Origin: Phycisphaeraceae bacterium
GTDB lineage: Bacteria; Planctomycetota; Phycisphaerae; Phycisphaerales; UBA1924
Direction of reading: 5' to 3'
Assembly: GCA_015200025.1 (NCBI GenBank)
Contig: CP054186.1
Location: 1,426,001 to 1,490,000, forward strand
DNA: 64,000 bases
Shown: piece after piece, positions 24,838-33,993 of the stretch
Position numbering within the stretch: the first letter of the stretch is position 1
How the letters are laid out: each line of letters starts with the position of its first letter
The notes under the pieces: model-generated
Told to the model about the DNA's origin: nothing
The model's database searches: none
The model's input: only the letters and a program-made list of their open reading frames with translations
Translations under genes and position numbers: made by a program

Positions 24838-26160
24838 TCACCGCGACGGCGGCTCGGACGGCGAAGTCCCCTCCGGCAAGCCCGATGGCACCGGCGGTAC
24901 ATACCCGATCGGGTACGACCGCCCCTCAGGGACCTGCATCGAGCGGATCCACTCCACCGCCTCCTGGAAACGCCGATCCTCCACCGACATAAACGCCGGC
25001 TTGAACGGCTCAGATCCCCCCAGCGCCTGCACCCTCGGGTGCGGACGCTTCGAGACCTCAGGCCTCAGCCCCATCTGAAGCAGCGGCGACTCCGCGGGTC
25101 TTTCGTAATCAATCAGCGGCGTCCCGTCCGACAGCCGGTACTCGTGCAAGATGTAAAAATTCGTATAGATCGTCGCGTCCGCGTTCGTCCGGCGGTTGCT
25201 CAGCCACAACCGCCCCGCCTCCTCCCCACCGTGGCACCGGCTCGTCGCGCACCCGTTCACCAACCACCCCCGCGCCACGTTCTCCCGGAAGAGCCTCATC
25301 GACCGCGGCTCTTCCTGAACCTGCACCTTCCCGTACAGCTCCCTCGCCTTGAGCTCGAACATCAGCCTCACGATCTGTGCCGGCTGCCTCCGGTACAGCG
25401 ACGCCCGGCCCTCCTCCGTCGACGGGATCTCCTTGCGGTCCTTGTACCGTTCGATCAACTCCGTCACCACCTCACGCGGGATCACCATCCGCGGCGGCCT
25501 CTCCAAGTCAACCTGGAACACCCGGATCAGGTTCACCTCCTCCGCGCTGAGCACCGGGAACGCCGCTCGCCCCGCGGGCCTCGACACCCCCGCGCCCACG
25601 CCCGCTCCCCCGCGCCCCAGCCGCTCCAACTCCGCCTGCTGCGTCACCAGCGTCCTGAGGTTCTTCGCCTTCGCGTGCGCCGGATCCACCGACAGGATGT
25701 GCTCCAGCTCCTCCAACGCCAACGCGTACTGCTTCCGCGCGAACAGCCACTCCACCAGCAGCACCAAGCGGTCCGTGTCCTTTCGGTCGATCGTCGCCCT
25801 CAGCTGCGCGTACCGCTCCGCGATCGGCGCCAGACGCTCCACACGATCCACCTCCGCCATCGGGATCGGCGTCCGGATCCGATCGATCCGGATCACCACC
25901 TCCTCCTCATCCTCCGACACCAAAAAACCTACCATCCGACGGCCGTCCTTGAAATGCACGACCGCCTCGACCTCCTCCACCGGCGTCGGCAACACCCCAG
26001 CCTCGCCCCCGGCTCCACCCTCCGGCCCACCCGGCTCGCCCGCGGGCGGCGGTGTCGTCGGCCCCTCGGGCTGCGCGACGCCCGCCGCCGCGGCCACACC
26101 CGCCCACGTGGTCGCCACGCACACGATCAACGCCCAAGGCCGCCGCGTTCCTTCTCGCAT
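24838..26160 (-). CDS. Exported protein with an unusual CX4CH motif
   Basis: 440 residues from ATG 26158-26160. A signal peptide (W-A-L-I-V-C-V-A-T-T-W-A-G-V-A-A-A-A) is followed by a Pro/Gly linker. Then comes a small domain V-V-H-F-K-D-G-R-R-M-V-G-F-L-V, a helix-pair region (Y-A-L-A-L-E-E-L-E-H-I-L-S-V-D-P, TPR-like), and a C-terminal region with C304-A-T-S-R-C309-H310-G-G, resembling a haem c site but with four residues between the cysteines instead of two. Such a site appears in planctomycete 'cytochrome c-like' domains near D-x-x-x-x-I-x-x-x-x. Whether haem is attached cannot be told. The gene lies 116 bases upstream of the coiled-coil lipoprotein gene. Confidence 0.8.
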   Translation of the reverse strand: MREGTRRPWALIVCVATTWAGVAAAAGVAQPEGPTTPPPAGEPGGPEGGAGGEAGVLPTPVEEVEAVVHFKDGRRMVGFLVSEDEEEVVIRIDRIRTPIPMAEVDRVERLAPIAERYAQLRATIDRKDTDRLVLLVEWLFARKQYALALEELEHILSVDPAHAKAKNLRTLVTQQAELERLGRGGAGVGAGVSRPAGRAAFPVLSAEEVNLIRVFQVDLERPPRMVIPREVVTELIERYKDRKEIPSTEEGRASLYRRQPAQIVRLMFELKARELYGKVQVQEEPRSMRLFRENVARGWLVNGCATSRCHGGEEAGRLWLSNRRTNADATIYTNFYILHEYRLSDGTPLIDYERPAESPLLQMGLRPEVSKRPHPRVQALGGSEPFKPAFMSVEDRRFQEAVEWIRSMQVPEGRSYPIGYVPPVPSGLPEGTSPSEPPSR

Positions 26161-26424
26161 CACCAATGCCCTCGGCCCACCCCCGGCGCCCCACCCATAC
26201 ACAACCCGCCGCCAATCCACAGGTTAGCGCCCCCGCCCCCGCCCCCGCCCCTCCCCCACCCCTCACCCTCCACGCCCCCCCACTCCCCGACGCCCTCCAC
26301 GCCGGGAAGTTCCACCTTCGCACCCCCAGCGGCCGCGGTTCGCCCGCTCGCCGGCCTTCCCGCAACGAAAGCGGGCCACCCCGTCGCCGGAGCGGCCCGT
26401 GAAGATCCAACCCCCGCCACGCGG

Positions 26425-28536
26425 TCACTTCCCGGGGACGACCCCCGCGGACAGGCCGGGCACGCCCTCGAGTCCGGTCAGGACCTGCGCGGACGAGCGC
26501 ACCACGTCGTCCCCGACGGCCTCGAACCGACCGCCCAGGTGCTTGGACAGGAACGCCTCCACGATCGCGTTGAACGCCGTGTTGTTCTCGGGCCGCGCGA
26601 ACCCGTGCCCCTCATCGGGGAACAGCACATACGTCACCGGGATCCCCTTGCTCTGCATCGCCTTGACGATCTGGTCGCTCTCGCTCTGCTTGACCCTCGG
26701 GTCGTTGGCTCCCTGCCCGATCAGCAGCGGCTTCTCGATCCGGTCCACGAACGTCAGCGGGCTCCGGCTATCCAAGAACCGACGCCCCTCCTCCGTCCGG
26801 TGATCCCCCACCCGCGTCACGAACATGTCGATCATCGGCGCCCAGTACGGCGGGATCGTGCTCAGCAGCGTCGCGATGCTCGACGGGCCCACGATATCCA
26901 CCCCGCACGCGAACACGTCCGGCGTGAACGTCAGCCCCACCAGCGTCGCGTACCCGCCGTAACTCCCGCCCATGATCCCCACCCGGTCCTTCCTCGCCAC
27001 GCCGCGCGACACCGCCCACTCCACCGCGTCCAGCAGATCGTCGTGCATCTTCCCCGCCCATTCGCGGTTCCCCGCGTTGATGAACGACTTCCCGAACCCC
27101 GTCGAGCCGCGGAAGTTCACCGACAGCACGGCGTACCCGCGGTTCGCCAGCCACTGGTGGTACCCGTTGTACCCCCACGCGTCACGCGCCCACGGCCCGC
27201 CGTGCACCAGCAGCACCATCGGCAACGCACCGCCCTCGGGCTTCCCGTCCCGGTCCTTGTCCGACCACGCCGGGAGCGTCAGGAAGCTCACCAGGTCCAG
27301 GCCGTCTCGGCTCTTGATCACCACCGGGTGCATCGGCGACAACGCCAGCCCCTCGATCTTCGAGCGGTTGCTGAACAGGTACTTCGCCTCCCCGCCGCCC
27401 CCGGGGCGGCGCTCGTACAGGTAGAACTTCGCCGGGCCGTCGTCCTTCGCAAACGCCACCACCCACCGCCGATCGTCCAACGAACGGTCCACCACCGACA
27501 ACTCCCCGCGCTCCACGCCCTTGAGGTACGACAGATCTCCCTCGATCGACGGGTCGAGCACCTGCCACTCCGTCCTCGTGTGGTTGAACGCCGCCGCCTG
27601 GACCGTCTTCTCCGTCGGGTGCATCAGCGTCCCGCCGATGTCCGCCTTGTCGCTCGCCGCCAGAAGCCGGCGGGACCCGTCCTTGAGGTCCACCGTGAAC
27701 AACGCCCCCGTGTCTCGGCCACGGCTGTCCACCATGTAATACGTCTGCCCCGTCTTCCCGAACCCCCCGAACCCCGTCGTCAGCATGTCCTCCATCCCGA
27801 TCGTCTCGAACGGCTCCGACGACCAGCCCCCCTCCTGCTTCGTCAGTTTCGCGATCTCCGACCCGCCGTCCGGCGTCATCCGCTGCGCAAACCGCGGCAC
27901 AAAGTCGTCGTCCGTGATCACCCCGACCCACCCGTCGTTCTGGAACACCAGCTCCATCGCCCCCGTCGCGATGTTCACCCGGTACACGTCGTGCAACTGC
28001 GGGTTCCGGACGTTCAACCCCACCAGCAACTCCCCGGGAAACCTCTCGCTCACCCCCTGCAGCCGCGCCGTCGGCCTCATCGGCGTCCCCGACGGCAGCA
28101 TGATCGCCTTCCCGTCCGGGCCCTTGATCTCCTCGAACGGCGTCAGGTCACGCACCGCCCCCGTCGCCACGTTCGCCGAGTACACCTTCCAGTTCTCATC
28201 ACCGCCCACATCCTGTAGGTACAGCACGTGCTCGTTGTCGTACGCCCACTGATACTGCCGGATGTTCCGCTTTGTGTCCTTCGTGATCGCCCGCGCCTTC
28301 GACAAGTCCTCCGTCGGCGACACAAACACGTTCATCACCCCGCCCACGTCCGCCAGCCACGACAGGTGCTTCCCGTCCGGGCTCACCTGCACATTCGCCC
28401 GGTCAGGGTTCCCGAACAGCACCGCCCGGGGGATCAGCGTCGTCCCCCCCCACGAACCCTCCCCTTGACCCAACGAAAACCCCGACAGCACGCCGCACAC
28501 CGCCGACATCCCGATCGCCATGCTCCGCTTCACCAT
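26425..28536 (-). CDS. Secreted S9-family prolyl oligopeptidase-like peptidase
   Basis: 703 residues. Signal peptide M-V-K-R-S-M-A-I-G-M-S-A-V-C-G-V-L-S-G-F-S-L-G-Q. A beta-propeller N-terminal part (S-P-D-G-K-H-L-S-W-L-A and similar blades) is followed by an alpha/beta hydrolase domain with Ser525 in G-G-S-Y-G-G-Y, Asp612 in G-A-N-D-P-R-V and His644 in D-E-G-H-G-F. These are the S9C/acylaminoacyl-peptidase type residues. It would cut short peptides outside the cytoplasm. ATG 28534-28536 is set by ggagg five bases upstream; the longer frame above it is Gly/Arg-rich and looks non-coding. It follows the DUF1080 gene on the same strand after 111 bases. Confidence 0.95.
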   Translation of the reverse strand: MVKRSMAIGMSAVCGVLSGFSLGQGEGSWGGTTLIPRAVLFGNPDRANVQVSPDGKHLSWLADVGGVMNVFVSPTEDLSKARAITKDTKRNIRQYQWAYDNEHVLYLQDVGGDENWKVYSANVATGAVRDLTPFEEIKGPDGKAIMLPSGTPMRPTARLQGVSERFPGELLVGLNVRNPQLHDVYRVNIATGAMELVFQNDGWVGVITDDDFVPRFAQRMTPDGGSEIAKLTKQEGGWSSEPFETIGMEDMLTTGFGGFGKTGQTYYMVDSRGRDTGALFTVDLKDGSRRLLAASDKADIGGTLMHPTEKTVQAAAFNHTRTEWQVLDPSIEGDLSYLKGVERGELSVVDRSLDDRRWVVAFAKDDGPAKFYLYERRPGGGGEAKYLFSNRSKIEGLALSPMHPVVIKSRDGLDLVSFLTLPAWSDKDRDGKPEGGALPMVLLVHGGPWARDAWGYNGYHQWLANRGYAVLSVNFRGSTGFGKSFINAGNREWAGKMHDDLLDAVEWAVSRGVARKDRVGIMGGSYGGYATLVGLTFTPDVFACGVDIVGPSSIATLLSTIPPYWAPMIDMFVTRVGDHRTEEGRRFLDSRSPLTFVDRIEKPLLIGQGANDPRVKQSESDQIVKAMQSKGIPVTYVLFPDEGHGFARPENNTAFNAIVEAFLSKHLGGRFEAVGDDVVRSSAQVLTGLEGVPGLSAGVVPGK

Positions 28537-28647
28537 GATGCCTCCACGCCGACAAACGCCCGGGGCCAACGCCCCGACGCACACGCCGGGCCGATTCCAC
28601 GCCGATCCACCCGCGTTCAACAGCCACGCCCCACGCGGGATGCGATC

Positions 28648-29376
28648 TTAGCCCCCACGCAAAATCCGAACCCGAATCGACCGCCACCGCACCCGCATCG
28701 GCTCGGTCTTCGCCCCCACCCCGTGCACCTGCAGCCCGATCAGCCCCGACCCCGACACCCCGTCCACCAGATCCGCCGCCGCCACACCGTTCACCCACGT
28801 CCGTAGCCTCGGTCCCTCCGCCACGACCCGGAGCCGATTCCACGCCCCCGACCGAAAAGCCCCACGGGCCGCCTCGTTCCCCTGCATCCCCTGCAGCCAC
28901 CCACGCCCACCTTCGTCATAGATCCCCCCCGTCCACGCCCGCGACGACGGATCAATCTCCACCTGATACCCGCGCACCCTGCCCCGAGTCGCCTCGCCCG
29001 AAGGATGCGGGTCCCACCGGCTCCTCACCTGCACCCCGCTGTTGAGCCCCGCGTCCACCCGAAACTCCAGCTCCAACTCAAAGTCCCCGTACTCCGCCTC
29101 CGTGCACAGAAACGTGTTGGGCTCGTTCGGCCTCGTCTCCCCCACGATGCACCCATCCTCCACCCCAAACCACGCCCCGCCCCCCCGGACCACCCAACCC
29201 CCAAGCGTCGCCCCATCGAACAACGCCACCCATCCGTCATCCCTTGCACGGTCCTCCGCCTCACCACCGCCGCCCGGGCCCTCGCGCCCCGCACACCCCA
29301 CCCCCCCCACCACCACGACCCCCGCCGCCATCGCCGCACACCCCGTCACCGCCGACAGCCACGCCGTTCGCCTCAT
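28648..29376 (-). CDS. DUF1080 (3-keto-disaccharide hydrolase-like) lipoprotein
   Basis: 242 residues. Signal peptide ends at a lipobox-like V-G-C (~Cys28). The remainder is one DUF1080 domain, a concanavalin-like beta-sandwich: W-V-A-L-F-D-G-A-T-L-G-G-W, then F-E-L-E-L-E-F-R-V-D-A-G-L-N-S-G-V, G-Y-Q-V-E-I-D and G-L-I-G-L-Q-V-H-G. Some members hydrolyse 3-keto-glycosides, others only bind; planctomycetes carry dozens. Divergent from the HIT gene with 53 bases between them. Confidence 0.93.
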   Translation of the reverse strand: MRRTAWLSAVTGCAAMAAGVVVVGGVGCAGREGPGGGGEAEDRARDDGWVALFDGATLGGWVVRGGGAWFGVEDGCIVGETRPNEPNTFLCTEAEYGDFELELEFRVDAGLNSGVQVRSRWDPHPSGEATRGRVRGYQVEIDPSSRAWTGGIYDEGGRGWLQGMQGNEAARGAFRSGAWNRLRVVAEGPRLRTWVNGVAAADLVDGVSGSGLIGLQVHGVGAKTEPMRVRWRSIRVRILRGG

Positions 29377-29429
29377 CCTCGCACCATACCACCAGGCCCC
29401 CCGCCGCGACGCCGACCCTAGCGTTCGGC

Positions 29430-30002
29430 ATGGCCCAGCCCGACCCCCACCACGCAGGCCAGCAACGGCCCGACCCTCACCAGCCTCAGTCTCTCTTCGC
29501 GCCCTGGCGGCAGCATTACGTCGAATCCGTCGGCGATCCCCCCGAGTCCGCCACGTCCTCCTTCATCGAGCGCGACTGGAAAAGCCCCGACCAGGACGCC
29601 GCCAACCACGTCATCGTCCGATCCACCCGGGGCCTGATCCTGCTCAACCGCTACCCCTACGCGGGGGGCCACGTTCTGGTCGCCCTGGGCGAGCCCCGCC
29701 CGCGACTCCTCGAGTACGCCCCCGCCGACCGGGCCCACCTCTGGCTGCTCGTCGACCACGCCGCCGCCCTGATCGAGCACGCGCTCAAGCCCCAGGGCCT
29801 CAACATCGGGATCAACCAGGGGCGGGCCGCCGGCGCGGGCGTCCCCCAGCACCTGCACGTCCACCTCGTCCCCCGGTGGAGCGGCGACGTGAACTTCCTC
29901 GCCGTCGTCGGCGCCACCCGTGTAATCCCCGCCTCGCTCGACGAGACCGCCCGACGCCTCCGCGACGCCGCCGCCGCCCTCCCCTTCTCGCCAGCCGGCT
30001 GA
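29430..30002 (+). CDS. HIT-family nucleotide hydrolase/phosphorylase
   Basis: 190 residues from ATG 29430. The HIT motif is Q140-H141-L-H143-V-H145 with L-V-P after it, supplying the catalytic nucleophile histidine and its neighbours. The N-terminal part has F-A-P-W-R-Q-H-Y-V, and N-R-Y-P-Y-x-x-G-H-V-L-V, typical of bacterial HIT proteins related to mycobacterial diadenosine tetraphosphate phosphorylase and GalT-like branch members. Substrates are probably dinucleoside polyphosphates or nucleoside adducts. An in-frame Pro/His-rich extension from 29244 is rejected as non-coding. Stop is 9 bases from the convergent TPR-like gene. Confidence 0.9.
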   Translation: MAQPDPHHAGQQRPDPHQPQSLFAPWRQHYVESVGDPPESATSSFIERDWKSPDQDAANHVIVRSTRGLILLNRYPYAGGHVLVALGEPRPRLLEYAPADRAHLWLLVDHAAALIEHALKPQGLNIGINQGRAAGAGVPQHLHVHLVPRWSGDVNFLAVVGATRVIPASLDETARRLRDAAAALPFSPAG

Positions 30003-30010
30003 GCGAGTCG

Positions 30011-31987
30011 TTACTGCGCCTGAACCTCGGGACGGCGTACGCCCTCGCGGGCCGCCCGCTGCGCGCGGTACGCCGCCATCCCCGGGGGCTCGACGAATAC
30101 CTGGTCGAACACGCTGTCCCGGATCAGCGGGGTCCTATCCGTGATCTCCCTCGCAAAGAGCGTCCGCAGCGGGTCGTACGCCGCCCGCTGCAGGTCCGGG
30201 GGCGCCCCGTTCCAGACCGAGGGAGCGAAGGTGATCGGGATCGTCCGGCAGAACACCGCCATCACGATCCCGGCGTGCGTCGGGAAGTCCCGATTGAGCA
30301 CCGCCATCCGCGGGTCGTCCGGGTTCACGCCCGTGAACCGGTGCTGCTTGCTCTTGAAGTAGTTCCAGAAGTCCTGCGCGTACGTGAACTGCGTCCGGAA
30401 CATCTCCGCGTCCCCGAGGATCAACGCCTCGAACGCCCCCTGCAGTGCCCCCTCGACCTCGCTGATCGCCACGCTCGGCGAGCTCTGCCGGTCCACCAGC
30501 TCGTTCCGCACGAACTGCTCCAGACGCACCGTCAGCTCCACGTTCCGGAACGGGTCGTTGAGGCTCTGACCCTCGAACGTGATCAACCGCTGCCGGTACT
30601 TCTCCGCCAGGTCCAGCTGCCCGCGCCGGAAGTAGAACCGCACCACGTCCTTGAGGAAGTTCTCGTACCCGTGGCTGTACATCGTCCACCCGCGCTTCGC
30701 CATGTTGTCGAACGGCGAACGCTCCCTCAGCTCGTCGAGGATCTGCCCGTACGTGTCGACAAAGTTCGGCTCCACCGTCGCCAGATAGTCCGCCCGCTCG
30801 GGCTCATCGAAGGTCGTCGCCGCGTCGAAGAAGACCGTCCCCGTCCGGTACAGTTCCTGCACCGCCTGGATCACGATCCGGTCCGTGTTGACGAAGTCGA
30901 AGTCGCTCGTGTTCCGAGCCGACACCCGCGTCAGCGCGTTCTCCACCCCCAACGCCGACCAGTACAGCGCGTGCGCCGCCGGGTGGCGCCAGTCTAGGGG
31001 GCCGTACTTCCTCGTGTACCGGATCATCACCCCCGCGTCCATCCGGTAATCCTCACACAGCACACGCCCACGGACGTACGCCAAGAGCGCGGGCCACGCC
31101 CCCGCGTGCGCCGTGTCCTCCACCAGGTCCCGCAGCGCCGACTCCTTGGCCTCCAGACGCCCCCGCGCCGAGGCGGGGTCCAGCCCCAGCGTCACCGCCG
31201 CCCGCGGACGCGCCTGCACCCGCTCGTACAGCCTCAGGAAATCGATCCCCAGGTTCTCCTCCACCCCCGCCGACCGAAGCGCCGCCACCAACGCGCGGAC
31301 TCCATCCCCGCCCGCGCCCGCGAAGACCCCCTCGAGCGTCAGCGGCGCCGACGCGATCGGCTCGAGCCACGACACGAACCGCGCCGTCGCCGCCTCCCGG
31401 CTCCGGATCGTCGGGTCGAACCGCGGCGGGGTCCCCAGCACGATCTGCCACTCGAGCGCGTGCATCTTCTTGTAGTAGATGTTCGCGTCGTCCGTGATCC
31501 CCTGGACCTTGTGCAGGAAGATCCACCCCAGCTCCTTCGATAGCAACAGATCGTTCGGGTTGTACTTGAGCCCCTGCTGACGGATCAGCTCGATCCCCGC
31601 CCGCACCCACTGCCACCGCTCCGAACGCGTCTGCGTCTTGACCGAGATGTTGTACGCCAGGTTCCACGCGTGGAACGACCACGCCCGCGGGAACCGGGGC
31701 TGGAGCGCCGTGATCGCCTTGGCCAGCTCCACCGCCTCGTAGTGCCGCCCCGCCTCTTTCATGTCGTTGGCGCGGATCCACAGCATGTTCACGAACACCC
31801 CGCGGAACGCCCCCATCGCGATCCCCAGCGCCACCTGCGGCGGCTGCCCCTCCTCCGCGTCCGTCGTGTACGTCAGCTTGTGCCGCGACGCCGACGTCGT
31901 CAGGCCCACCGACAGCGCCGCCGACAGCGCCAGGCACGCCGCCAGCACCACCACCGCGATCGCCTGTACCCTCGTGTCCCGCGTCAT
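30011..31987 (-). CDS. Membrane-anchored TPR-like protein ending the SPFH-ABC operon
   Basis: 658 residues. A signal anchor at about 8-30 (A-I-A-V-V-V-L-A-A-C-L-A-L-S-A-A-L) precedes a large helical region. The first part reads as tetratricopeptide-type helices (A-V-E-L-A-K-A-I-T-A-L-Q-P-R-F-P-R-A-W-S-F-H-A-W-N-L-A-Y-N), with F-V-N-M-L-W-I-R-A-N-D-M-K-E-A-G-R-H-Y-E-A conserved in appearance. The rest is mostly helical and unrecognised. gaaggacgg precedes ATG 31987. It is the last gene of the run 40009-30011, 44 bases after the permease gene, so it is probably the extracytoplasmic or scaffold partner of that exporter. Confidence 0.8.
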   Translation of the reverse strand: MTRDTRVQAIAVVVLAACLALSAALSVGLTTSASRHKLTYTTDAEEGQPPQVALGIAMGAFRGVFVNMLWIRANDMKEAGRHYEAVELAKAITALQPRFPRAWSFHAWNLAYNISVKTQTRSERWQWVRAGIELIRQQGLKYNPNDLLLSKELGWIFLHKVQGITDDANIYYKKMHALEWQIVLGTPPRFDPTIRSREAATARFVSWLEPIASAPLTLEGVFAGAGGDGVRALVAALRSAGVEENLGIDFLRLYERVQARPRAAVTLGLDPASARGRLEAKESALRDLVEDTAHAGAWPALLAYVRGRVLCEDYRMDAGVMIRYTRKYGPLDWRHPAAHALYWSALGVENALTRVSARNTSDFDFVNTDRIVIQAVQELYRTGTVFFDAATTFDEPERADYLATVEPNFVDTYGQILDELRERSPFDNMAKRGWTMYSHGYENFLKDVVRFYFRRGQLDLAEKYRQRLITFEGQSLNDPFRNVELTVRLEQFVRNELVDRQSSPSVAISEVEGALQGAFEALILGDAEMFRTQFTYAQDFWNYFKSKQHRFTGVNPDDPRMAVLNRDFPTHAGIVMAVFCRTIPITFAPSVWNGAPPDLQRAAYDPLRTLFAREITDRTPLIRDSVFDQVFVEPPGMAAYRAQRAAREGVRRPEVQAQ

Positions 31988-32031
31988 CCGTCCTTCGCTC
32001 GCTTCCCCCCCACCCCGTCCCCGTCCCTGTC

Positions 32032-33993
32032 TTACTGCCCCGAGTACATCGCCAGTTCACGGCGCTTGAAGATCGACCCCGCGATCCAGTAGATCACCCC
32101 CGACGCCGCCGCCAGAACCACCAGCCCGAAGGCCACGTGCCCCCACGACAGCAGGATCCCGTCCACCAGCCTCTGCGTGGGCCTCAGGTCCGCGTACACC
32201 TGGAACAACCACGTCACCCCCTCCGCGATCCGCACCGCGACCCACTTCGCCCACACCACGTTCCCCTCATGGTCCATGTCGTCGTAGGTCTCCAGGCTCT
32301 TGGCCAGGTACCCCGAGCTCTCCGCCGAGAGGAACACCCCGAACGCCACCAGGCTCGCCACGCTGAACGACAGGAACGTCGCCGCGCAGATCCCGATGAT
32401 CGCCAGGAACACCAGCTTCACCCATAAGACCACCATCACCCGCACGAAATTCATCCGGTACCCGCCCCGGCTGTAGGAGACCTCCAGCCCGCCCTTGGGG
32501 AACGACACGTCCGACGGGTTCGCCATCGGGATCGTCTCGTTCACGAACCCCCCGTTGTACACCGTCACCGTCAGGTTCCCCTCCGCGTCGATAACCGTCG
32601 GGGGAAGGTCCATCACGTGGAACTGCCCCAGCACCACGTCCCGCGAGATCGGCGGGAACCCACGGAACATGAACGTCAGCTTGTACGTCAAGTCCGGGCG
32701 GTTGCTCCCCGAATCGATCCGGTACCGGAACGTCACCGGACGCCCCTGGTCCCGGGGCGCTGAGAGCCCCGCGAAGCGGTACGTCTGCGACCCGATGATC
32801 CCCGAGCCCGGGGGGGCCGCCGGGATCACCCGGTACTGCAACTCCACGTCGCGGTTGAGGCTGTCGAGCACCTCGCGACGCTGCGCCTCGCTCCGGTCGT
32901 CGAAGTTCGGGTTCGAACGCTTGATCTCCGCGATGTACTGGTCCACCATCCCTCGGAAGTACTCGGGGTCGCGTGACGCCATGTTCAGCGGCTCGTTGTC
33001 CACCGCGACCCGCGCCGCCAGCACCTGCGATTCCAGGACCCGCCGGTCCTCCGTCACCCCGACGCCGCTCTTGGACTGGAACGGCCCCGTCTCGTTCAGC
33101 GCCGGGAGCCCGCGCAGGTACTCCGTGAATAGGAACACCCCCGTCCCCGACACGCTCAGCAGCACCAGCGCCAGCACCGACACCCCGAGCCACTTCCCCA
33201 GCACGTACGACCACGCGCTCACCGGCTTGGTCATCGTCTGCCAGATCACCTTCCCCCGCTGCTCCGTCGCCACCGTCGACACCGAGAACAGCACCACCAG
33301 CACCGCGATGATCCAGAACGAGCCACCCGTCCCAAACTGCAGGAACGACTGCACCCGGTACCGCAGCGCCGTCCGGTCGTCGAGCATCCCGGGCAACGCC
33401 GCCAGCCCGAACACCAGCAGCACGAAAAACACCAGCGACACCCGCTGACGCGACGCCTCCACCAGCACGTTCCGCGCGATCCCCGTCACCGCCCACGGGC
33501 CCGACAACAGCAGGTTCGCCCCGCGCATCAGCGTCACGAACGACAGCGACAACGCGAACACCCCGCCCAACAGCCGCGCCCAGTCCCGCGTCGACTCGAA
33601 CGCCAGCAGCGGCAGCACCACCGCCCCCGCCCCCAGCAACACCGCCAGGTACGTCAACCCCAGCCCCATCCACACCGCCCCGGCCAGCAACACCGACGAC
33701 ACCCCGATCGTCACCGCCGCCAGCGTCGTGTCCCCCTTGGCCTCCAGCAGCCGCTCGATCGAGCGGTTGATCCGCTCCAGGTCCGACCGGGCCTCGACTT
33801 TCTGGGCCTCGGTCATCCCCGAGAGTTCTTCGTCGCTGAGCGACCCCCCGAACCGCTCGGCCGCGGGCCCCCCGAACACGAAGGCGATCATGAGACCCGC
33901 CGCCGCCAGCACGATCAGCGCCGTCGCCGCGATCTTGAAAGACCGCGCCTCCTGCGCGCGCCCGAGCCAGCCCAGCCGTTCGCCCAGCGTCAC
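32032..33993 (-). CDS. ABC-2 type permease with large extracytoplasmic loop
   Basis: 653 residues. Membrane segments cluster at the N-terminus (~23-40 and ~115-180: V-L-L-A-G-A-V-W-M-G-L-G-L-T-Y-L-A-V-L), in the middle (~215-300, including S-F-W-I-I-A-V-L-V-V-L-F-S-V-S-T-V and K-W-L-G-V-S-V-L-A-L-V-L-L-S-V) and near the end (~550 and ~620). Between them is a soluble stretch of about 230 residues. The R-G-K-V-I-W-Q-T-M-T-K-P-V-S-A-W-S-Y-V-L-G-K-W motif is typical of ABC-2 permeases. Its ATG overlaps the stop of the ATPase gene (ATGA 33990-33993), showing coupled synthesis of the two subunits. Confidence 0.9.
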   Translation of the reverse strand: MTLGERLGWLGRAQEARSFKIAATALIVLAAAGLMIAFVFGGPAAERFGGSLSDEELSGMTEAQKVEARSDLERINRSIERLLEAKGDTTLAAVTIGVSSVLLAGAVWMGLGLTYLAVLLGAGAVVLPLLAFESTRDWARLLGGVFALSLSFVTLMRGANLLLSGPWAVTGIARNVLVEASRQRVSLVFFVLLVFGLAALPGMLDDRTALRYRVQSFLQFGTGGSFWIIAVLVVLFSVSTVATEQRGKVIWQTMTKPVSAWSYVLGKWLGVSVLALVLLSVSGTGVFLFTEYLRGLPALNETGPFQSKSGVGVTEDRRVLESQVLAARVAVDNEPLNMASRDPEYFRGMVDQYIAEIKRSNPNFDDRSEAQRREVLDSLNRDVELQYRVIPAAPPGSGIIGSQTYRFAGLSAPRDQGRPVTFRYRIDSGSNRPDLTYKLTFMFRGFPPISRDVVLGQFHVMDLPPTVIDAEGNLTVTVYNGGFVNETIPMANPSDVSFPKGGLEVSYSRGGYRMNFVRVMVVLWVKLVFLAIIGICAATFLSFSVASLVAFGVFLSAESSGYLAKSLETYDDMDHEGNVVWAKWVAVRIAEGVTWLFQVYADLRPTQRLVDGILLSWGHVAFGLVVLAAASGVIYWIAGSIFKRRELAMYSGQ

